Shown here in pieces: positions 1 to 8,427 of a stretch of 64,000 nt of DNA. The DNA is from Microbulbifer aggregans. GTDB taxonomy: Bacteria > Pseudomonadota > Gammaproteobacteria > Pseudomonadales > Cellvibrionaceae. The first letter of the stretch is position 1; each line of letters starts with the position of its first letter. The position numbers and the translations under genes are program-made. The stretch lies in assembly GCF_001750105.1 (NCBI RefSeq), contig NZ_CP014143.1, positions 3,007,501-3,071,500 of the forward strand. The letters run 5' to 3'. Below the pieces are notes generated by a model. That model had not been told where the DNA came from, searched no databases, and was given only the letters and a program-made list of their open reading frames with translations.

Positions 1-417
1 GAGACGCTTGCGGAACAGGCGGTTGCTGAAGTTGCCGCTGAAGAGCCCGCACCTGTTAAAGGAGAGGACGCCGAAAAGGCAAAGGTGGACTACGCCACTT
101 CCGAGGCCGAGGAATTTGCTCTGGATGTTGCCGCAGAGGAAGCGCCTTCTGTGACCACCGCAGCTGAGGCTCCGGCCGCCGAGCAAGCCCCGATGACTCG
201 CGCCAGCAACGATCCGCGGGTAAATCCCCGGCCATTGCAGGAGCTTGCGATCGTGACCGAGCATCGCGATATCGGCGAACTCCGCCCGCTGGATACTGCG
301 CAACCCGCTGGCATCCAGCACGCACCGCGCCAGCTGGAACGCCCCGCCAATGATCCGCGGGTCTCCCGCCGGGCGGAGCAGGCCAACGACAGCGGTAACG
401 ACGCCGAGGTAGGCTGA
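1..417 (+). CDS. rne: Probable ribonuclease E, C-terminal end (partial)
   Basis: The reading frame is open from the first base and stops at TGA 415-417, giving the last 138 residues of a protein that begins outside the window. The visible part is low-complexity, rich in Ala, Glu and Pro, with no catalytic domain. Its end carries two copies of an Asn-Asp-Pro-Arg motif (ASNDPRVNPRP and ANDPRVSRR), a short motif I associate with the disordered C-terminal tails of RNase E in pseudomonads and relatives, where the tail scaffolds the RNA degradosome. The assignment rests only on that motif and composition, because the S1 and nuclease domains are upstream. Another acidic, Ala-rich scaffold protein is possible. 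Confidence 0.5.
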   Translation, partial: ETLAEQAVAEVAAEEPAPVKGEDAEKAKVDYATSEAEEFALDVAAEEAPSVTTAAEAPAAEQAPMTRASNDPRVNPRPLQELAIVTEHRDIGELRPLDTAQPAGIQHAPRQLERPANDPRVSRRAEQANDSGNDAEVG

Positions 418-423
418 TGATCT

Positions 424-460
424 GGCTTAGCCGCATTTTGTTCAAAAATGCGGCTAAGCC
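424..460. terminator. Perfect 16-bp inverted repeat after the rne-like gene
   Basis: Arms 424-439 and 445-460 are exact reverse complements separated by a 5-base loop, starting 7 bases after the stop codon of the partial gene. The stem is AT-rich near the loop and is not followed by a clean T-run on the + strand, so it is either an atypical terminator or an mRNA 3'-end stabilising hairpin. Confidence 0.55.
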
Positions 461-491
461 ATTGAACTAGCTAAAAAAATTGTCCGCGCCC

Positions 492-519
492 TTGTACCCG
501 TAAATCGTCCCGGTATAAT
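492..519 (+). promoter_or_regulatory. Sigma-70 promoter of the tRNA-Ser gene
   Basis: A -35-like TTGTAC (492-497) and a consensus -10 TATAAT (514-519) are separated by 16 bases. The expected start of transcription, about 526, lies 8 bases before the mature tRNA 5' end. Confidence 0.7.
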
Positions 520-533
520 GCGCCAGACAAATT

Positions 534-621
534 GGTGGGGTGGCTGAGTGGTCGAAAGCGGCGGTCTTGAAAACCGTTGACTGTAACAGGTCCCAGGGTT
601 CGAATCCCTGCCCCACCGCCA
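534..621 (+). tRNA. tRNA-Ser (anticodon UGA)
   Basis: The acceptor stem GGTGGGG (534-540) pairs with CCCCACC (611-617), followed by discriminator G and an encoded CCA (619-621). The anticodon stem-loop (561-577) has loop CTTGAAA with anticodon TGA at 568-570, which reads UCA. The T-arm GGGTTCGAATCCC is intact, and the long variable arm between anticodon and T stems is the class II feature expected of tRNA-Ser. It has its own promoter upstream and a rho-independent terminator 9 bases downstream, so it is probably transcribed alone. Confidence 0.97.
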
Positions 622-629
622 TATAAAGA

Positions 630-655
630 AACCCGGCTCATGCCGGGTTTTTTTA
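630..655 (+). terminator. Rho-independent terminator of tRNA-Ser
   Basis: The stem AACCCGGC (630-637) pairs with GCCGGGTT (642-649) around a 4-base loop, and the T-run begins within the 3' arm and continues to 654. It is a textbook terminator directly after the tRNA. Confidence 0.9.
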
Positions 656-667
656 TATGTGGTTGGG

Positions 668-727
668 TAGATTTGGATGAGAACCCCGTTCGAGTCGGAG
701 CGGGCACAGCCCGCGAAGACCAGCGAG
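668..727 (+). repeat. Imperfect direct repeat, copy A (tRNA-distal element)
   Basis: This 60-base stretch matches 807-866 at 57 of 60 positions. Each copy holds a perfect 6-bp hairpin with a 3-base loop (GCGGGC/GCCCGC, 700-714 in this copy). It lies just after the tRNA terminator. No credible coding function is seen; the antisense frame resembles the spurious proteins often predicted across tRNA genes. Confidence 0.8.
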
Positions 728-756
728 CGCAGCGAAGCTAATCCCGTCGACGAATC

Positions 757-794
757 GCCCGGGTACAAGCCAGCTTAAGCCGGGCCTCTTTTTG
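757..794 (+). terminator. Possible second terminator between the repeat copies
   Basis: GCCCGG (757-762) can pair with CCGGGC (780-785) across a 17-base loop, followed by CTCTTTTT. The order hairpin, T-run, repeat unit here mirrors the order after the tRNA itself, suggesting that the terminator was duplicated with the repeat and then decayed. Confidence 0.4.
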
Positions 795-806
795 TGTGGT
801 CGGAGG

Positions 807-866
807 TAGATTTAGATGAGAACCCCGCTCGAGCCGGAGCGGGCACAGCCCGCGAAGACCAGCGAG
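807..866 (+). repeat. Imperfect direct repeat, copy B
   Basis: Second copy of the 668-727 unit, offset by 139 bases, with the GCGGGC/GCCCGC hairpin at 839-853. Similarity weakens after 866. The stretch from here to the transporter start at 1164 shows no gene I would support. Confidence 0.8.
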
Positions 867-1163
867 GGCCGCGAAACCAACCCCTGCCCCTTGATCCCAA
901 TCCCTCTCCCCTCTCTCAGGCCCAATCAGACTAGCGCTAAAGCGGCAAAGCTAACCCCATCCCGAATCCTTCTTAATTATCTGCCGCAATTAAAACCCAT
1001 CGACTCACATCCAATCACCATAGCGTCTCTAAAGCTTTTCAGCGCCCCGCGGCCGATCCTCGATGAGGAACATCTGAAACGGTGACTCGCACTCCTGCAC
1101 TGCTGAGCGGCTGGAAGTAAGGCATTTCCCGCTGGTCTATGCTGATGGCACAAGTTTATATAT
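867..1163. other. Intergenic region before the choline transporter
   Basis: About 300 bases without a convincing gene. A short open frame over 816-1085 has Pro/Leu-rich composition and no ribosome binding site, so I do not call it. The promoter of the downstream transporter should lie here, but I could not pick a clear -35/-10 pair. I saw no BetI-like operator that I could recognise with confidence. Confidence 0.5.
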
Positions 1164-3239
1164 GTGACCGCCATGCATAGTCCAAAACCCTCAGCTGAGT
1201 CATCCGCTGCAACTTCTGAAGAAGCGCAAATTAAGAAATTGGTGTTCTATGGTTCGGTGATTGGCATCGTGCTGTTCTCCCTCTGGGCGATGATTTTCAC
1301 CGAACAAGCCACCAATGTGATCTACGCGGTTTTGGCGTGGATCTCAGGGAGCTTTGGCTGGCTCTACTTTCTTGCCATCGTCTCTTATCTTGCTTTCGTT
1401 ATCTTCATCGCCTTTTCCGACTATGGAGACATCAAACTTGGACCGGATCATGCCGAGCCTGAATTCAACATTGTCACCTGGGCGGCCATGCTGTTTGCTG
1501 CGGGTATCGGCATTGATCTGATTTTCTACTGTATCGTCGAGCCGGTGACCCAATTCATGGCGCCGCCGGTTGGTGACGGGGGCACGGAAGCGGCGGCGCG
1601 GCAGGCAATGGCGATCACGTTCCTACACTGGGGCCTATCGGGATGGGGCGTCTATACGCTCGTCGGTATGGCGCTCGCCTTCTTCAGTTATCGCCATGGG
1701 TTACCCCTTACGATTCGCTCCGCCTTATACCCGTTGTTCGGCAAAAGGATTTACGGACCGATCGGCAACGCTGTGGATATTGCGGCAGTGCTGGGCACCG
1801 TCTTTGGCGTGGCAACAAGCCTCGGCATTGGCATTATCCAGCTCAATTTCGGCCTCAAATACATGTTCGGGGTGCCGGAGGGGACGTTTACCCAGTCTGT
1901 GCTGGCCCTGCTGATTGTGGTGTTTGCGGCTATTTCAGCGGCAACAGGTGTGGAACGGGGTATCCGTCGGCTATCCGAATTCAACATGCTGCTGGCCATT
2001 TTGTTGATGCTGTTTGTTCTATTCACCGGGCAAACGCGATTCCTGCTGGATGCCTTCGTCACCAATATGGGCGATTACCTGCAAAACTTTGTCGAGATGT
2101 CGTTCAACACCTTCGCTTTTGATCCCCCTCAGGACTGGCTCAATGCCTGGACAATCTTCTTCTGGGCCTGGTGGATCGCATGGGGTCCCTTTGTGGGCCT
2201 GTTCCTGGCGCGTATCTCTCGCGGTCGCACCATCCGCTCATTTGTTGCTGGGACCCTGATTCTGCCATTTATGTTCATGGCGGCCTGGATGTCGATTATG
2301 GGGAACTCGGCGATCGATATGGTCCTGGGCGGGGCCTCTGAGTTCGGCGAACAGGCGATGGCCAATCCAGGTTCGGCAATTTATCTGTTCCTGGAACAGA
2401 TGCCCTGGACGCTACTGACCACCATTGTGGTAACCATTCTCTCTATTGTGTTCTTTGTCACTTCCGGAGACTCCGGCTCTCTGGTGCTATCAAACCTCAC
2501 CTGTCGCCTTGAGGATCCGAATCACGACGCCCCTCCCTGGATGCGGATTCTCTGGGCCGCCATCATCGGTATCGTCACCGTCGCGCTACTGATGACTGAC
2601 GGCCTCGCCGCACTGCAGAGCGCAGTCGTGATTATGGGGTTGCCATTCGCATTCGTATTGATCCTGATGATGCTGGGTTTACTGAAAGCACTTCGCCTTG
2701 AGGGACTCAAAACGGCCAGTATGCAGGATGCACTCTCCGGCCATCTCTCTGGCAGAACCGTTTCACGCGAAGGTCAAAGTAACTGGACCCAGCGCCTCAC
2801 ACGAGCCATGAGCTTCCCCACTCTCAAGCAGGTAGAACAGTTTATTGAGAAAACGGTACGCCCGGCCTTTGAAGCCGTCGGACAGGAACTGGCCGAGAAA
2901 GGTTACGAAGTCGATATATCGGGCGAAACCGGTGGCGAACCAAACCTGTCTCTCAATGTCGATCTAGGCAAGGAGGTCGATTTCACCTACCAGGTCTGGC
3001 CTCGGCAGTGCTCAATGCCCGCCTTCACCTTGCGCGCGGAGAAGCCCCGATCCACCTATTACCGCCTCGAACCACATCTTCGGGAGGGTGGTTTGACCTA
3101 CGACCTGATGGGCTACACACGCGAGCAGGTCATTGGTGACATTGTCGACCACTTTGAAGCGCACCTGCAGTACCTGCATATGAAGCGCGAACTTTCCTCA
3201 CGCCCCCCGGGCGAAGAAAACGAGCCGGGGCCAGCATAG
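1164..3239 (+). CDS. betT: BCCT-family choline transporter (BetT-like)
   Basis: This 691-residue protein is a betaine/choline/carnitine transporter, an ion-coupled inner-membrane symporter that imports choline. Twelve hydrophobic helices fill roughly residues 25-515. The Trp-rich BCCT signature region is visible around residues 328-345 (WTIFFWAWWIAWGPFVG). A hydrophilic tail of about 170 residues follows, and its length and position match the osmosensing C-terminus of E. coli BetT (677 residues). The start may be GTG 1164 or ATG 1173; neither has a strong ribosome binding site. The choline dehydrogenase gene begins 10 bases after the stop, so uptake and oxidation are co-transcribed, which supports choline over other BCCT substrates. 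Confidence 0.9.
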   Translation: MTAMHSPKPSAESSAATSEEAQIKKLVFYGSVIGIVLFSLWAMIFTEQATNVIYAVLAWISGSFGWLYFLAIVSYLAFVIFIAFSDYGDIKLGPDHAEPEFNIVTWAAMLFAAGIGIDLIFYCIVEPVTQFMAPPVGDGGTEAAARQAMAITFLHWGLSGWGVYTLVGMALAFFSYRHGLPLTIRSALYPLFGKRIYGPIGNAVDIAAVLGTVFGVATSLGIGIIQLNFGLKYMFGVPEGTFTQSVLALLIVVFAAISAATGVERGIRRLSEFNMLLAILLMLFVLFTGQTRFLLDAFVTNMGDYLQNFVEMSFNTFAFDPPQDWLNAWTIFFWAWWIAWGPFVGLFLARISRGRTIRSFVAGTLILPFMFMAAWMSIMGNSAIDMVLGGASEFGEQAMANPGSAIYLFLEQMPWTLLTTIVVTILSIVFFVTSGDSGSLVLSNLTCRLEDPNHDAPPWMRILWAAIIGIVTVALLMTDGLAALQSAVVIMGLPFAFVLILMMLGLLKALRLEGLKTASMQDALSGHLSGRTVSREGQSNWTQRLTRAMSFPTLKQVEQFIEKTVRPAFEAVGQELAEKGYEVDISGETGGEPNLSLNVDLGKEVDFTYQVWPRQCSMPAFTLRAEKPRSTYYRLEPHLREGGLTYDLMGYTREQVIGDIVDHFEAHLQYLHMKRELSSRPPGEENEPGPA

Positions 3240-3249
3240 GGGGCAACCG

Positions 3250-4947
3250 ATGAGCGAGCAAAAATTGGACGAGAGCTTTGACTATATCGTGGTCGGCGCT
3301 GGCTCAGCGGGTTCGGTGCTGGCCAGCCGGTTGACAGCGGACCGGGACAACAGCCTGTTGTTGCTGGAATTTGGCGGCAAGGATAATTCTATATTTATCC
3401 AGATGCCTTCGGCATTTTCTATTCCACTCAACATGCCGAAATACGACTGGGAGTTTTACACCGAACCGGAGCCTGGCTTGCATGGCAGACGGATTCATCA
3501 GGCAAGAGGAAAAGTGATCGGTGGATCTTCGTCCATCAATGGCATGGCATTTGTGCGTGGCTGCGCGGGTGATTATGAGGAGTGGGTAGAGCACGGTGCA
3601 GACGGCTGGGGCTATCGGGATGTCCTGCCCTATTTCCGGCGTGCGGAGACCTGTGTCTATGGTGGCGATGAGTACCGCGGTGACCAGGGGCCTATCACCA
3701 CCTGCAACGGCAACAACATGCAAAACCCGCTCTATCGCGCTTTCATCGAGGCGGGCAAGCAGGCAGGCTACGGGTTTACCGAGGATTACAACGGCTTTCG
3801 TCAGGAAGGCTTCGGTAAAATGGATATGTCAGTCCGTGATGGCGTCCGCTGTTCTACTGCCCTCGCCTATCTCAAGCCCGCCCTCAACCGCAACAATCTC
3901 ACCCTGAAGATGCACGCTCTGACCACCAGGGTCATTATGGATGGCAAGCGTGCAATAGGGGTGGAGTATCGCCAGGGGGACAAGACATTTCGCGCACGGG
4001 CCAAGCGCGAGGTAATACTCTCGGCCAGCGCTTTCAACTCACCCAAACTCCTGATGCTGTCTGGCATAGGCCCGGCAGAGCACCTCAAGGAACACGGTAT
4101 TGAGGTAGTGCACGATTTACCCGGTGTGGGCCAGAACCTGCATGACCATCTGGAAGTCTGGGTCCAGCAGGAATGCAAGCAGAACATCACGCTGAATGGG
4201 TGGTTGGGTCCCCTTGGAAAGGCGTGGATTGGCATCAACTGGCTGCTATTCAAGCGCGGCCTTGGCGCCTCCAATCATTTTGAATCTAACGGATACATCC
4301 GCACCAGGGCCGGCCTGAAATGGCCTGATATCCAATATCACTTTCTTGCCGGTGCCATTGCCTACGACGGCTCCAGTGCGGTCAAGGGTCACGGCTTCCA
4401 GGTCCATTTGGGGTGCAATAAACCCAGGAGCCGCGGCTGGGTCAAGCTCAAGTCTGCAGATCCGGCGCAAGCACCGGAAATGTTCTTCAACTATCTGCAG
4501 CACGAGGAGGACAAACAGGATTTCCGCATCGCGCTCCATTTAACCCGTGAAATCTTCGCTCAGGAAGCGATGGATCCCTACCGGGGAAAGGAGATTGCGC
4601 CCGGACCGGATGTACAGTCCGACGACGAGATCGACAACTGGTTGGCAGAGTCCGCAGAGACGGCCTACCACCCTGCCGGGAGCTGTCGTATGGGTACCGA
4701 TGAAATGGCCGTGGTTGATCCCGAATGCCGCGTCCGGGGTGTCGAGAACCTCCGTGTGATCGACTCCTCGATCATGCCGACCGTAACCAACGGCAACCTC
4801 AACGCGCCCACCATCATGATTGGCGAAAAAGGTGCCGATCATGTACTGGGCAAAGGTATGCTGGCCTCATCCGACGCTGAGAGCTATGTTGCGGATTCGT
4901 GGGAAAGTCGTCAGAGGGTGGGAGAACCGCAGCGCCCGCTCAAATAG
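3250..4947 (+). CDS. betA: Choline dehydrogenase (GMC oxidoreductase)
   Basis: This FAD-dependent enzyme (565 residues) oxidises choline to betaine aldehyde at the membrane, the first step of glycine betaine synthesis. The N-terminus has the dinucleotide-binding motif VVGAGSAGSVLASRL near residues 15-30, followed by the GMC signature GGSSSINGM near residue 93. The C-terminal catalytic region carries YHPAGSCRMG with the expected active-site His at 474, then the closing NLNAPTIMIGEK segment. Length matches E. coli BetA (556). The ATG at 3250 has a purine-rich binding site (AGGGGG) at suitable spacing. It is co-directional with the BCCT transporter, and the aldehyde dehydrogenase of the next step lies downstream on the opposite strand. 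Confidence 0.93.
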   Translation: MSEQKLDESFDYIVVGAGSAGSVLASRLTADRDNSLLLLEFGGKDNSIFIQMPSAFSIPLNMPKYDWEFYTEPEPGLHGRRIHQARGKVIGGSSSINGMAFVRGCAGDYEEWVEHGADGWGYRDVLPYFRRAETCVYGGDEYRGDQGPITTCNGNNMQNPLYRAFIEAGKQAGYGFTEDYNGFRQEGFGKMDMSVRDGVRCSTALAYLKPALNRNNLTLKMHALTTRVIMDGKRAIGVEYRQGDKTFRARAKREVILSASAFNSPKLLMLSGIGPAEHLKEHGIEVVHDLPGVGQNLHDHLEVWVQQECKQNITLNGWLGPLGKAWIGINWLLFKRGLGASNHFESNGYIRTRAGLKWPDIQYHFLAGAIAYDGSSAVKGHGFQVHLGCNKPRSRGWVKLKSADPAQAPEMFFNYLQHEEDKQDFRIALHLTREIFAQEAMDPYRGKEIAPGPDVQSDDEIDNWLAESAETAYHPAGSCRMGTDEMAVVDPECRVRGVENLRVIDSSIMPTVTNGNLNAPTIMIGEKGADHVLGKGMLASSDAESYVADSWESRQRVGEPQRPLK

Positions 4948-5049
4948 GGTTAGCCCCTCAAGTCGGGCTGATAGTAAGGTGCGGGCACAGGGCCGACTGT
5001 GCTCGCTAACTTCCGTGTTGCTTGTGCCAGTAAGGTTTCTTTGCCAGCC

Positions 5050-6513
5050 CTAGTAGGGGGCGTCAACATCCCCTTCCGCGACATAGACCGTCTTGAACTT
5101 GGCGTAATGCTCAAAGGCCCGCCTGCTGTTTTCCTTGCCGATTCCCGACTGTTTGAAGCCGCCGAATGGCATCTCCACCGGGGTCAGGTTGTAGGCATTG
5201 ATCCAGACAATACCGGCCTCGATAGCGGCCGCAACCCGGTGCGCGCGCTGTATATCGCGGGTGAAGACTCCGCCGGCGAGGCCGAATTCGGTGTTATTGG
5301 CTCGCTTCAGCACTTCCTCTTCATCTGCAAAGCTGAGGAGTGAGAGCACCGGGCCAAAGATTTCCTCGCGCACGATGGTCATATCGTCACTGAGACCATC
5401 AAAGATGGTTGGTTGCACAAAGTTGCCTTTTTCGTGACCCGGAACATTGGCCCGCCCTCCGCCAACCAGAACCTTACCGCCTTCCTCTTTGCCTTTTTCC
5501 AGGTAGTTCAGGACACTTTGCATGTGGTCCGCGCTGATCATCGGGCCTACATCAGTACTGGGGTCTAGAGGGTCACCCAGCTTTAGCCGCTCCGTTCGGG
5601 CAACCAGTTTCTCAACGAACGCATCCTTGATTTTCTCATGCACGAATACCCGGGTGCTGTTGGTACAGATCTGTCCCTGGGTATAGAAGTTACCGAGCAT
5701 CGCTGCCCCGACGGCGTTATCAAGGTGTGCGTCATCGAAGACGATCAGAGGGGATTTCCCCCCCAACTCCAGCGTGACCGACTTGAGGCTGTCCGCGGCA
5801 GCTTTCATCACTATCTTGCCGGTGCCCACTTCCCCGGTGAGGGAAACTTTGGCTACCGCCGGATGCGTTGTCAGGGACTTTCCAGTCTCAGCAAATCCCT
5901 GCACTACATTGAAGACTCCGTCCGGCAGGCCAGCCTCTTTAAACAGCTCCGCAAGTCGCAGTGCGGACAGCGGAGTCAGTTCTGCAGGCTTGAATACCAT
6001 CGCATTGCCCGCGGCGAGCGCTGGCGCCGCCTTCCAGGCAGCAATCTGTAGCGGATAATTCCAGGCTCCGATACCTGCACAGATGCCAAGTGGCTCCGGA
6101 CGTGTGTAAAAGAACCCACCCGGTACTGCCTGATACTCACCCTGTAGTGATGCGGCCTGCCCGCCGAAATATTCCAGGCAGTCGGCTGCCGAACCCACGT
6201 CTGCCTCCGGAGTTTCAGCCAGTGGCTTGCCGCCATCGAGAGATTCCAGCCGAGCCAGCTCATCGCTATGCTCCCGCAGCAGATTTGCCGTTCGGACCAG
6301 TATCCGTCCTCTCTCAGCACTGCCCAGCGCCCCCCATTCCGACTGGCCCTGGCGAGCAGACTCGAGCGCCCGTTCCACATCCTCCGAGCCCGCCAGGGCT
6401 ACTTTGCAGATTACCTCCCCGCTTGCCGGGTTAATCGTTTCAAAATAGTCACCTGTGGCAGGCTCAACATACTTGCCATGTATCCACAAAAGTCGATCGT
6501 CCAGTTCCGACAT
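5050..6513 (-). CDS. betB: Betaine aldehyde dehydrogenase
   Basis: This NAD(P)+-dependent aldehyde dehydrogenase (487 residues) converts betaine aldehyde to glycine betaine. The catalytic glutamate motif LELGGKSP (Glu near 249) and the catalytic cysteine motif QGQICTN (Cys283) are intact and about 34 residues apart, as in E. coli BetB (Glu252/Cys286). Also present are the family C-terminal segment MPFGGFKQSGIGKENS and the early PWNYPLQIAAWK-type cofactor region (here GAWNYPLQ). The start ATG at 6513 follows a GGAGAG binding site. The gene converges on betA with about 100 bases between the stops, so it needs its own promoter, unlike the usual co-directional bet operons. Confidence 0.92.
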   Translation of the reverse strand: MSELDDRLLWIHGKYVEPATGDYFETINPASGEVICKVALAGSEDVERALESARQGQSEWGALGSAERGRILVRTANLLREHSDELARLESLDGGKPLAETPEADVGSAADCLEYFGGQAASLQGEYQAVPGGFFYTRPEPLGICAGIGAWNYPLQIAAWKAAPALAAGNAMVFKPAELTPLSALRLAELFKEAGLPDGVFNVVQGFAETGKSLTTHPAVAKVSLTGEVGTGKIVMKAAADSLKSVTLELGGKSPLIVFDDAHLDNAVGAAMLGNFYTQGQICTNSTRVFVHEKIKDAFVEKLVARTERLKLGDPLDPSTDVGPMISADHMQSVLNYLEKGKEEGGKVLVGGGRANVPGHEKGNFVQPTIFDGLSDDMTIVREEIFGPVLSLLSFADEEEVLKRANNTEFGLAGGVFTRDIQRAHRVAAAIEAGIVWINAYNLTPVEMPFGGFKQSGIGKENSRRAFEHYAKFKTVYVAEGDVDAPY

Positions 6514-6621
6514 GGGGCTCTCCGGGAAAAGTTTATCTGGGGAGTCATTTCACTTGGCGCGGGGAGATGGAATGCTGGCCAGAGCCGGTCAGTTGCTCAT
6601 TGCACTCCCCGTCTCGCGAAC

Positions 6622-7401
6622 TTAAAAGTTCCGGGTAATACCAAGTACAAATTCGCCATCGGTCAGCTTGCGGCTGGCGAGGAATGGATCAACACCATCA
6701 GTGTCATACCAGCGGAGACCAATGCTCCAGTCGTCAATGGCCCAGTCTATGCCTGCATCCCAGTAGACGAAGTCAAGGTTGTCAAAAGAGGAGTCGAAAG
6801 CCTGTTCACCGAACCTCACGGAAGCAGAGACATTCTTCGGGAACTGGTAGGAAAAAGTCACCTCGTAGGCAATGCCGCTGACATCATCGAGGAAATCTTC
6901 ACCAAAGTAATTTTCCGCATACCAGATACTGGGGCTAACGGAAAACTTGTCTTTGGTGTAAGTCACGTAGACATAAATCTCCCCATAGTCCAGATCAAAT
7001 GCGGACTTTGGGTAGTTGTAGGACCAGTAGCCGATATCGAAGCTGAAGTCACTTTCCCCGAAATTGCCGGCAAACCCAAAATACGGATCCAGCTCCATGC
7101 TATTGCCAGGCCCGCCAAAGTTGGTGTTGGACGCCCAGAGACCAGCATAGAAGCCAACATCATGGGACCAGTTCATATCTCCCTGGACTGCCGGGCCATC
7201 ATTCGAATTGGAGATGCTGCGGAACATGTAGTTAGAGGTTATGAGGACGCTACCGCCGAAAGTACCAAAGGAGGACTCCTCTTCACCCTCAGTCTCCGGT
7301 TCGGGCTCATCGCCACTGGCAGCAATTAACTGTCCGCAAAAACCACAAGAGAGCCCAAACAAAACAACAGCCAGCACTCTGCGTAGCTCAGATTTTTCCA
7401 T
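6622..7401 (-). CDS. TorF-family putative porin (outer-membrane protein)
   Basis: The 259-residue product begins with a charged n-region and hydrophobic core (residues 8-27, with AAS near the predicted cleavage), that is, a Sec signal peptide. The mature protein alternates aromatic and polar residues in strand-like runs (SVLITSNYMFRS, DVGFYAGLWASN, YFGFAGNFGESDFSFDIGYWSY) and ends in Phe (GITRNF), typical of outer-membrane barrels. The SNYMFRSIS and NWSHDVGFYAGLWAS elements are those of the TorF/Gcw_chp family, a predicted porin family of unknown substrate. The frame stays open further upstream, but ATG 7401 is preferred because it starts the signal peptide and follows AGGGAAG at correct spacing. 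Confidence 0.85.
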   Translation of the reverse strand: MEKSELRRVLAVVLFGLSCGFCGQLIAASGDEPEPETEGEEESSFGTFGGSVLITSNYMFRSISNSNDGPAVQGDMNWSHDVGFYAGLWASNTNFGGPGNSMELDPYFGFAGNFGESDFSFDIGYWSYNYPKSAFDLDYGEIYVYVTYTKDKFSVSPSIWYAENYFGEDFLDDVSGIAYEVTFSYQFPKNVSASVRFGEQAFDSSFDNLDFVYWDAGIDWAIDDWSIGLRWYDTDGVDPFLASRKLTDGEFVLGITRNF

Positions 7402-7716
7402 GACATCTTCCCTGAACTGCAAACTTCCTCTATCGAGGAAGAAAATTTCCCTAAACCTTAGGTATATGTGAGCACGGCCTATTTGCAACCGGTTGATGGA
7501 GACTGGCGCATCCCGCAACGAACCGAAATGGGGTTGACTTGAACGGATCAGCGACAAGGTCCTCCGCCCAAACCCCTCTTCAAGCCATCCAGCCTCTGTG
7601 GTTACCGCTATCGGTAAGATGGTGTGTGACTGGCCTGGCCACACCATCCTCCGACCTTGTCTAGGCTATAGGTTGGCACCTTTTAAACCAGCCCGGAGTC
7701 AATCCCGAGTCTTCTT
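7402..7716. other. Divergent intergenic region with a 9-bp hairpin
   Basis: These 315 bases separate the leftward porin gene from the rightward VTT-protein cluster and must hold both promoters. GATGGTGTG (7618-7626) and CACACCATC (7640-7648) form a perfect 9-bp inverted repeat around a 13-base loop, about 70 bases before the first gene of the cluster. It could be an operator or mRNA structure. I searched by eye for a Pho box (two CTGTCAT-like halves) and did not find one. Confidence 0.5.
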
Positions 7717-8427
7717 ATGCAGGCCAGGCATAAATACCTCTTGTTCCTCGCGGGCTGCGTGCTGGTGGTGACCGCCGCAGTTGGCCTGTTGGTCTATTTC
7801 GACCTGGATGACCAGTTGATTGAGCTGCTGCAGTGGCTGGAGAGCAAGGGCTGGCAAGCGAGCCTTCTGTTCATACTGATCATGGCCCTGGCAATCGTGG
7901 TGCTGGCGCCCGGCGTCATCTTCACAATGGGGGCCGGCTTCGTATTCGGGGTCGTCAAAGGCACCATTTTCGTGGTCGTCGGTACCGTTCTCGGCGCCAC
8001 CATCGCTTTCCTGATCGCACGCTACTTGTTTGGTGAACGCCCTTCCCGCTGGCTGATGTCCCATGTTCGCCCGCCGAACCTGGGCGAGGTCATGCGCCGG
8101 GAAGGCTGGCGGATGATTATGCTGACACGCCTTGTGCCGCTCTTTCCTTTTAAGTTATCGAACTACTTTTTTGGTCTGACTCCGGTTCGACTGAAGGACT
8201 TCGTCATCGGCAACTTCATTGGCGTCATCCCGCTCACCGTCAACAATGTGTATGTAGGCTCCATCGCCGCGGATCTGGCGACGCTTGGCCAGACAGGGGC
8301 GGAACGCACGCCTGTTCAGTGGGCCCTTTATGGACTGGGCTTTGTGCTGGCGGTTATCGCCCTGATTGGACTGACTCGAATGGCTCGCCGTGCTCTGGCG
8401 GAAAAGATTGAGGAAGAGGATCTCTAA
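7717..8427 (+). CDS. TVP38/TMEM64 (VTT/DedA-type) inner-membrane protein
   Basis: This 236-residue polytopic membrane protein has a VTT domain, the fold shared with DedA and eukaryotic TMEM41B/VMP1, several of which move or scramble lipids. Hydrophobic helices lie near residues 6-26, 48-70, 75-105, 150-180 and 196-220. Family marks are the Gly-rich GVIFTMGAGFVFGVVKG region and the R-LVPLFPFKLSNYFFGLT re-entrant-loop motif (about residues 136-152). It is the first gene of a compact cluster: its TAA stop shares one base with the start of the next gene, so translation is probably coupled. The neighbouring glycosyltransferase and phosphodiesterase-like proteins suggest a lipid substrate, which is inference. 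Confidence 0.85.
   Translation: MQARHKYLLFLAGCVLVVTAAVGLLVYFDLDDQLIELLQWLESKGWQASLLFILIMALAIVVLAPGVIFTMGAGFVFGVVKGTIFVVVGTVLGATIAFLIARYLFGERPSRWLMSHVRPPNLGEVMRREGWRMIMLTRLVPLFPFKLSNYFFGLTPVRLKDFVIGNFIGVIPLTVNNVYVGSIAADLATLGQTGAERTPVQWALYGLGFVLAVIALIGLTRMARRALAEKIEEEDL

Noticed and set aside
454..768. Open frame antisense to tRNA-Ser encoding about 104 residues
   Set aside because: It runs across the reverse complement of the tRNA and repeat A. Proteins of this kind are common false predictions at tRNA loci.
816..1085. Open frame of 89 codons after repeat B
   Set aside because: Low-complexity Pro/Leu/Ser composition, no ribosome binding site, and it begins inside the repeat.
6268..7329. Long + strand frame of 353 codons over betB and the porin gene
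   Set aside because: It is antisense to two genes with clear motifs (ELGGKSP, QGQICTN and a barrel protein with signal peptide) and shows no family features.
7402..7716. Pho box before the VTT/glycosyltransferase cluster
   Set aside because: I looked for two CTGTCAT-like half-sites as support for phosphate control and did not find them, so the lipid-remodelling idea has no regulatory support from sequence.
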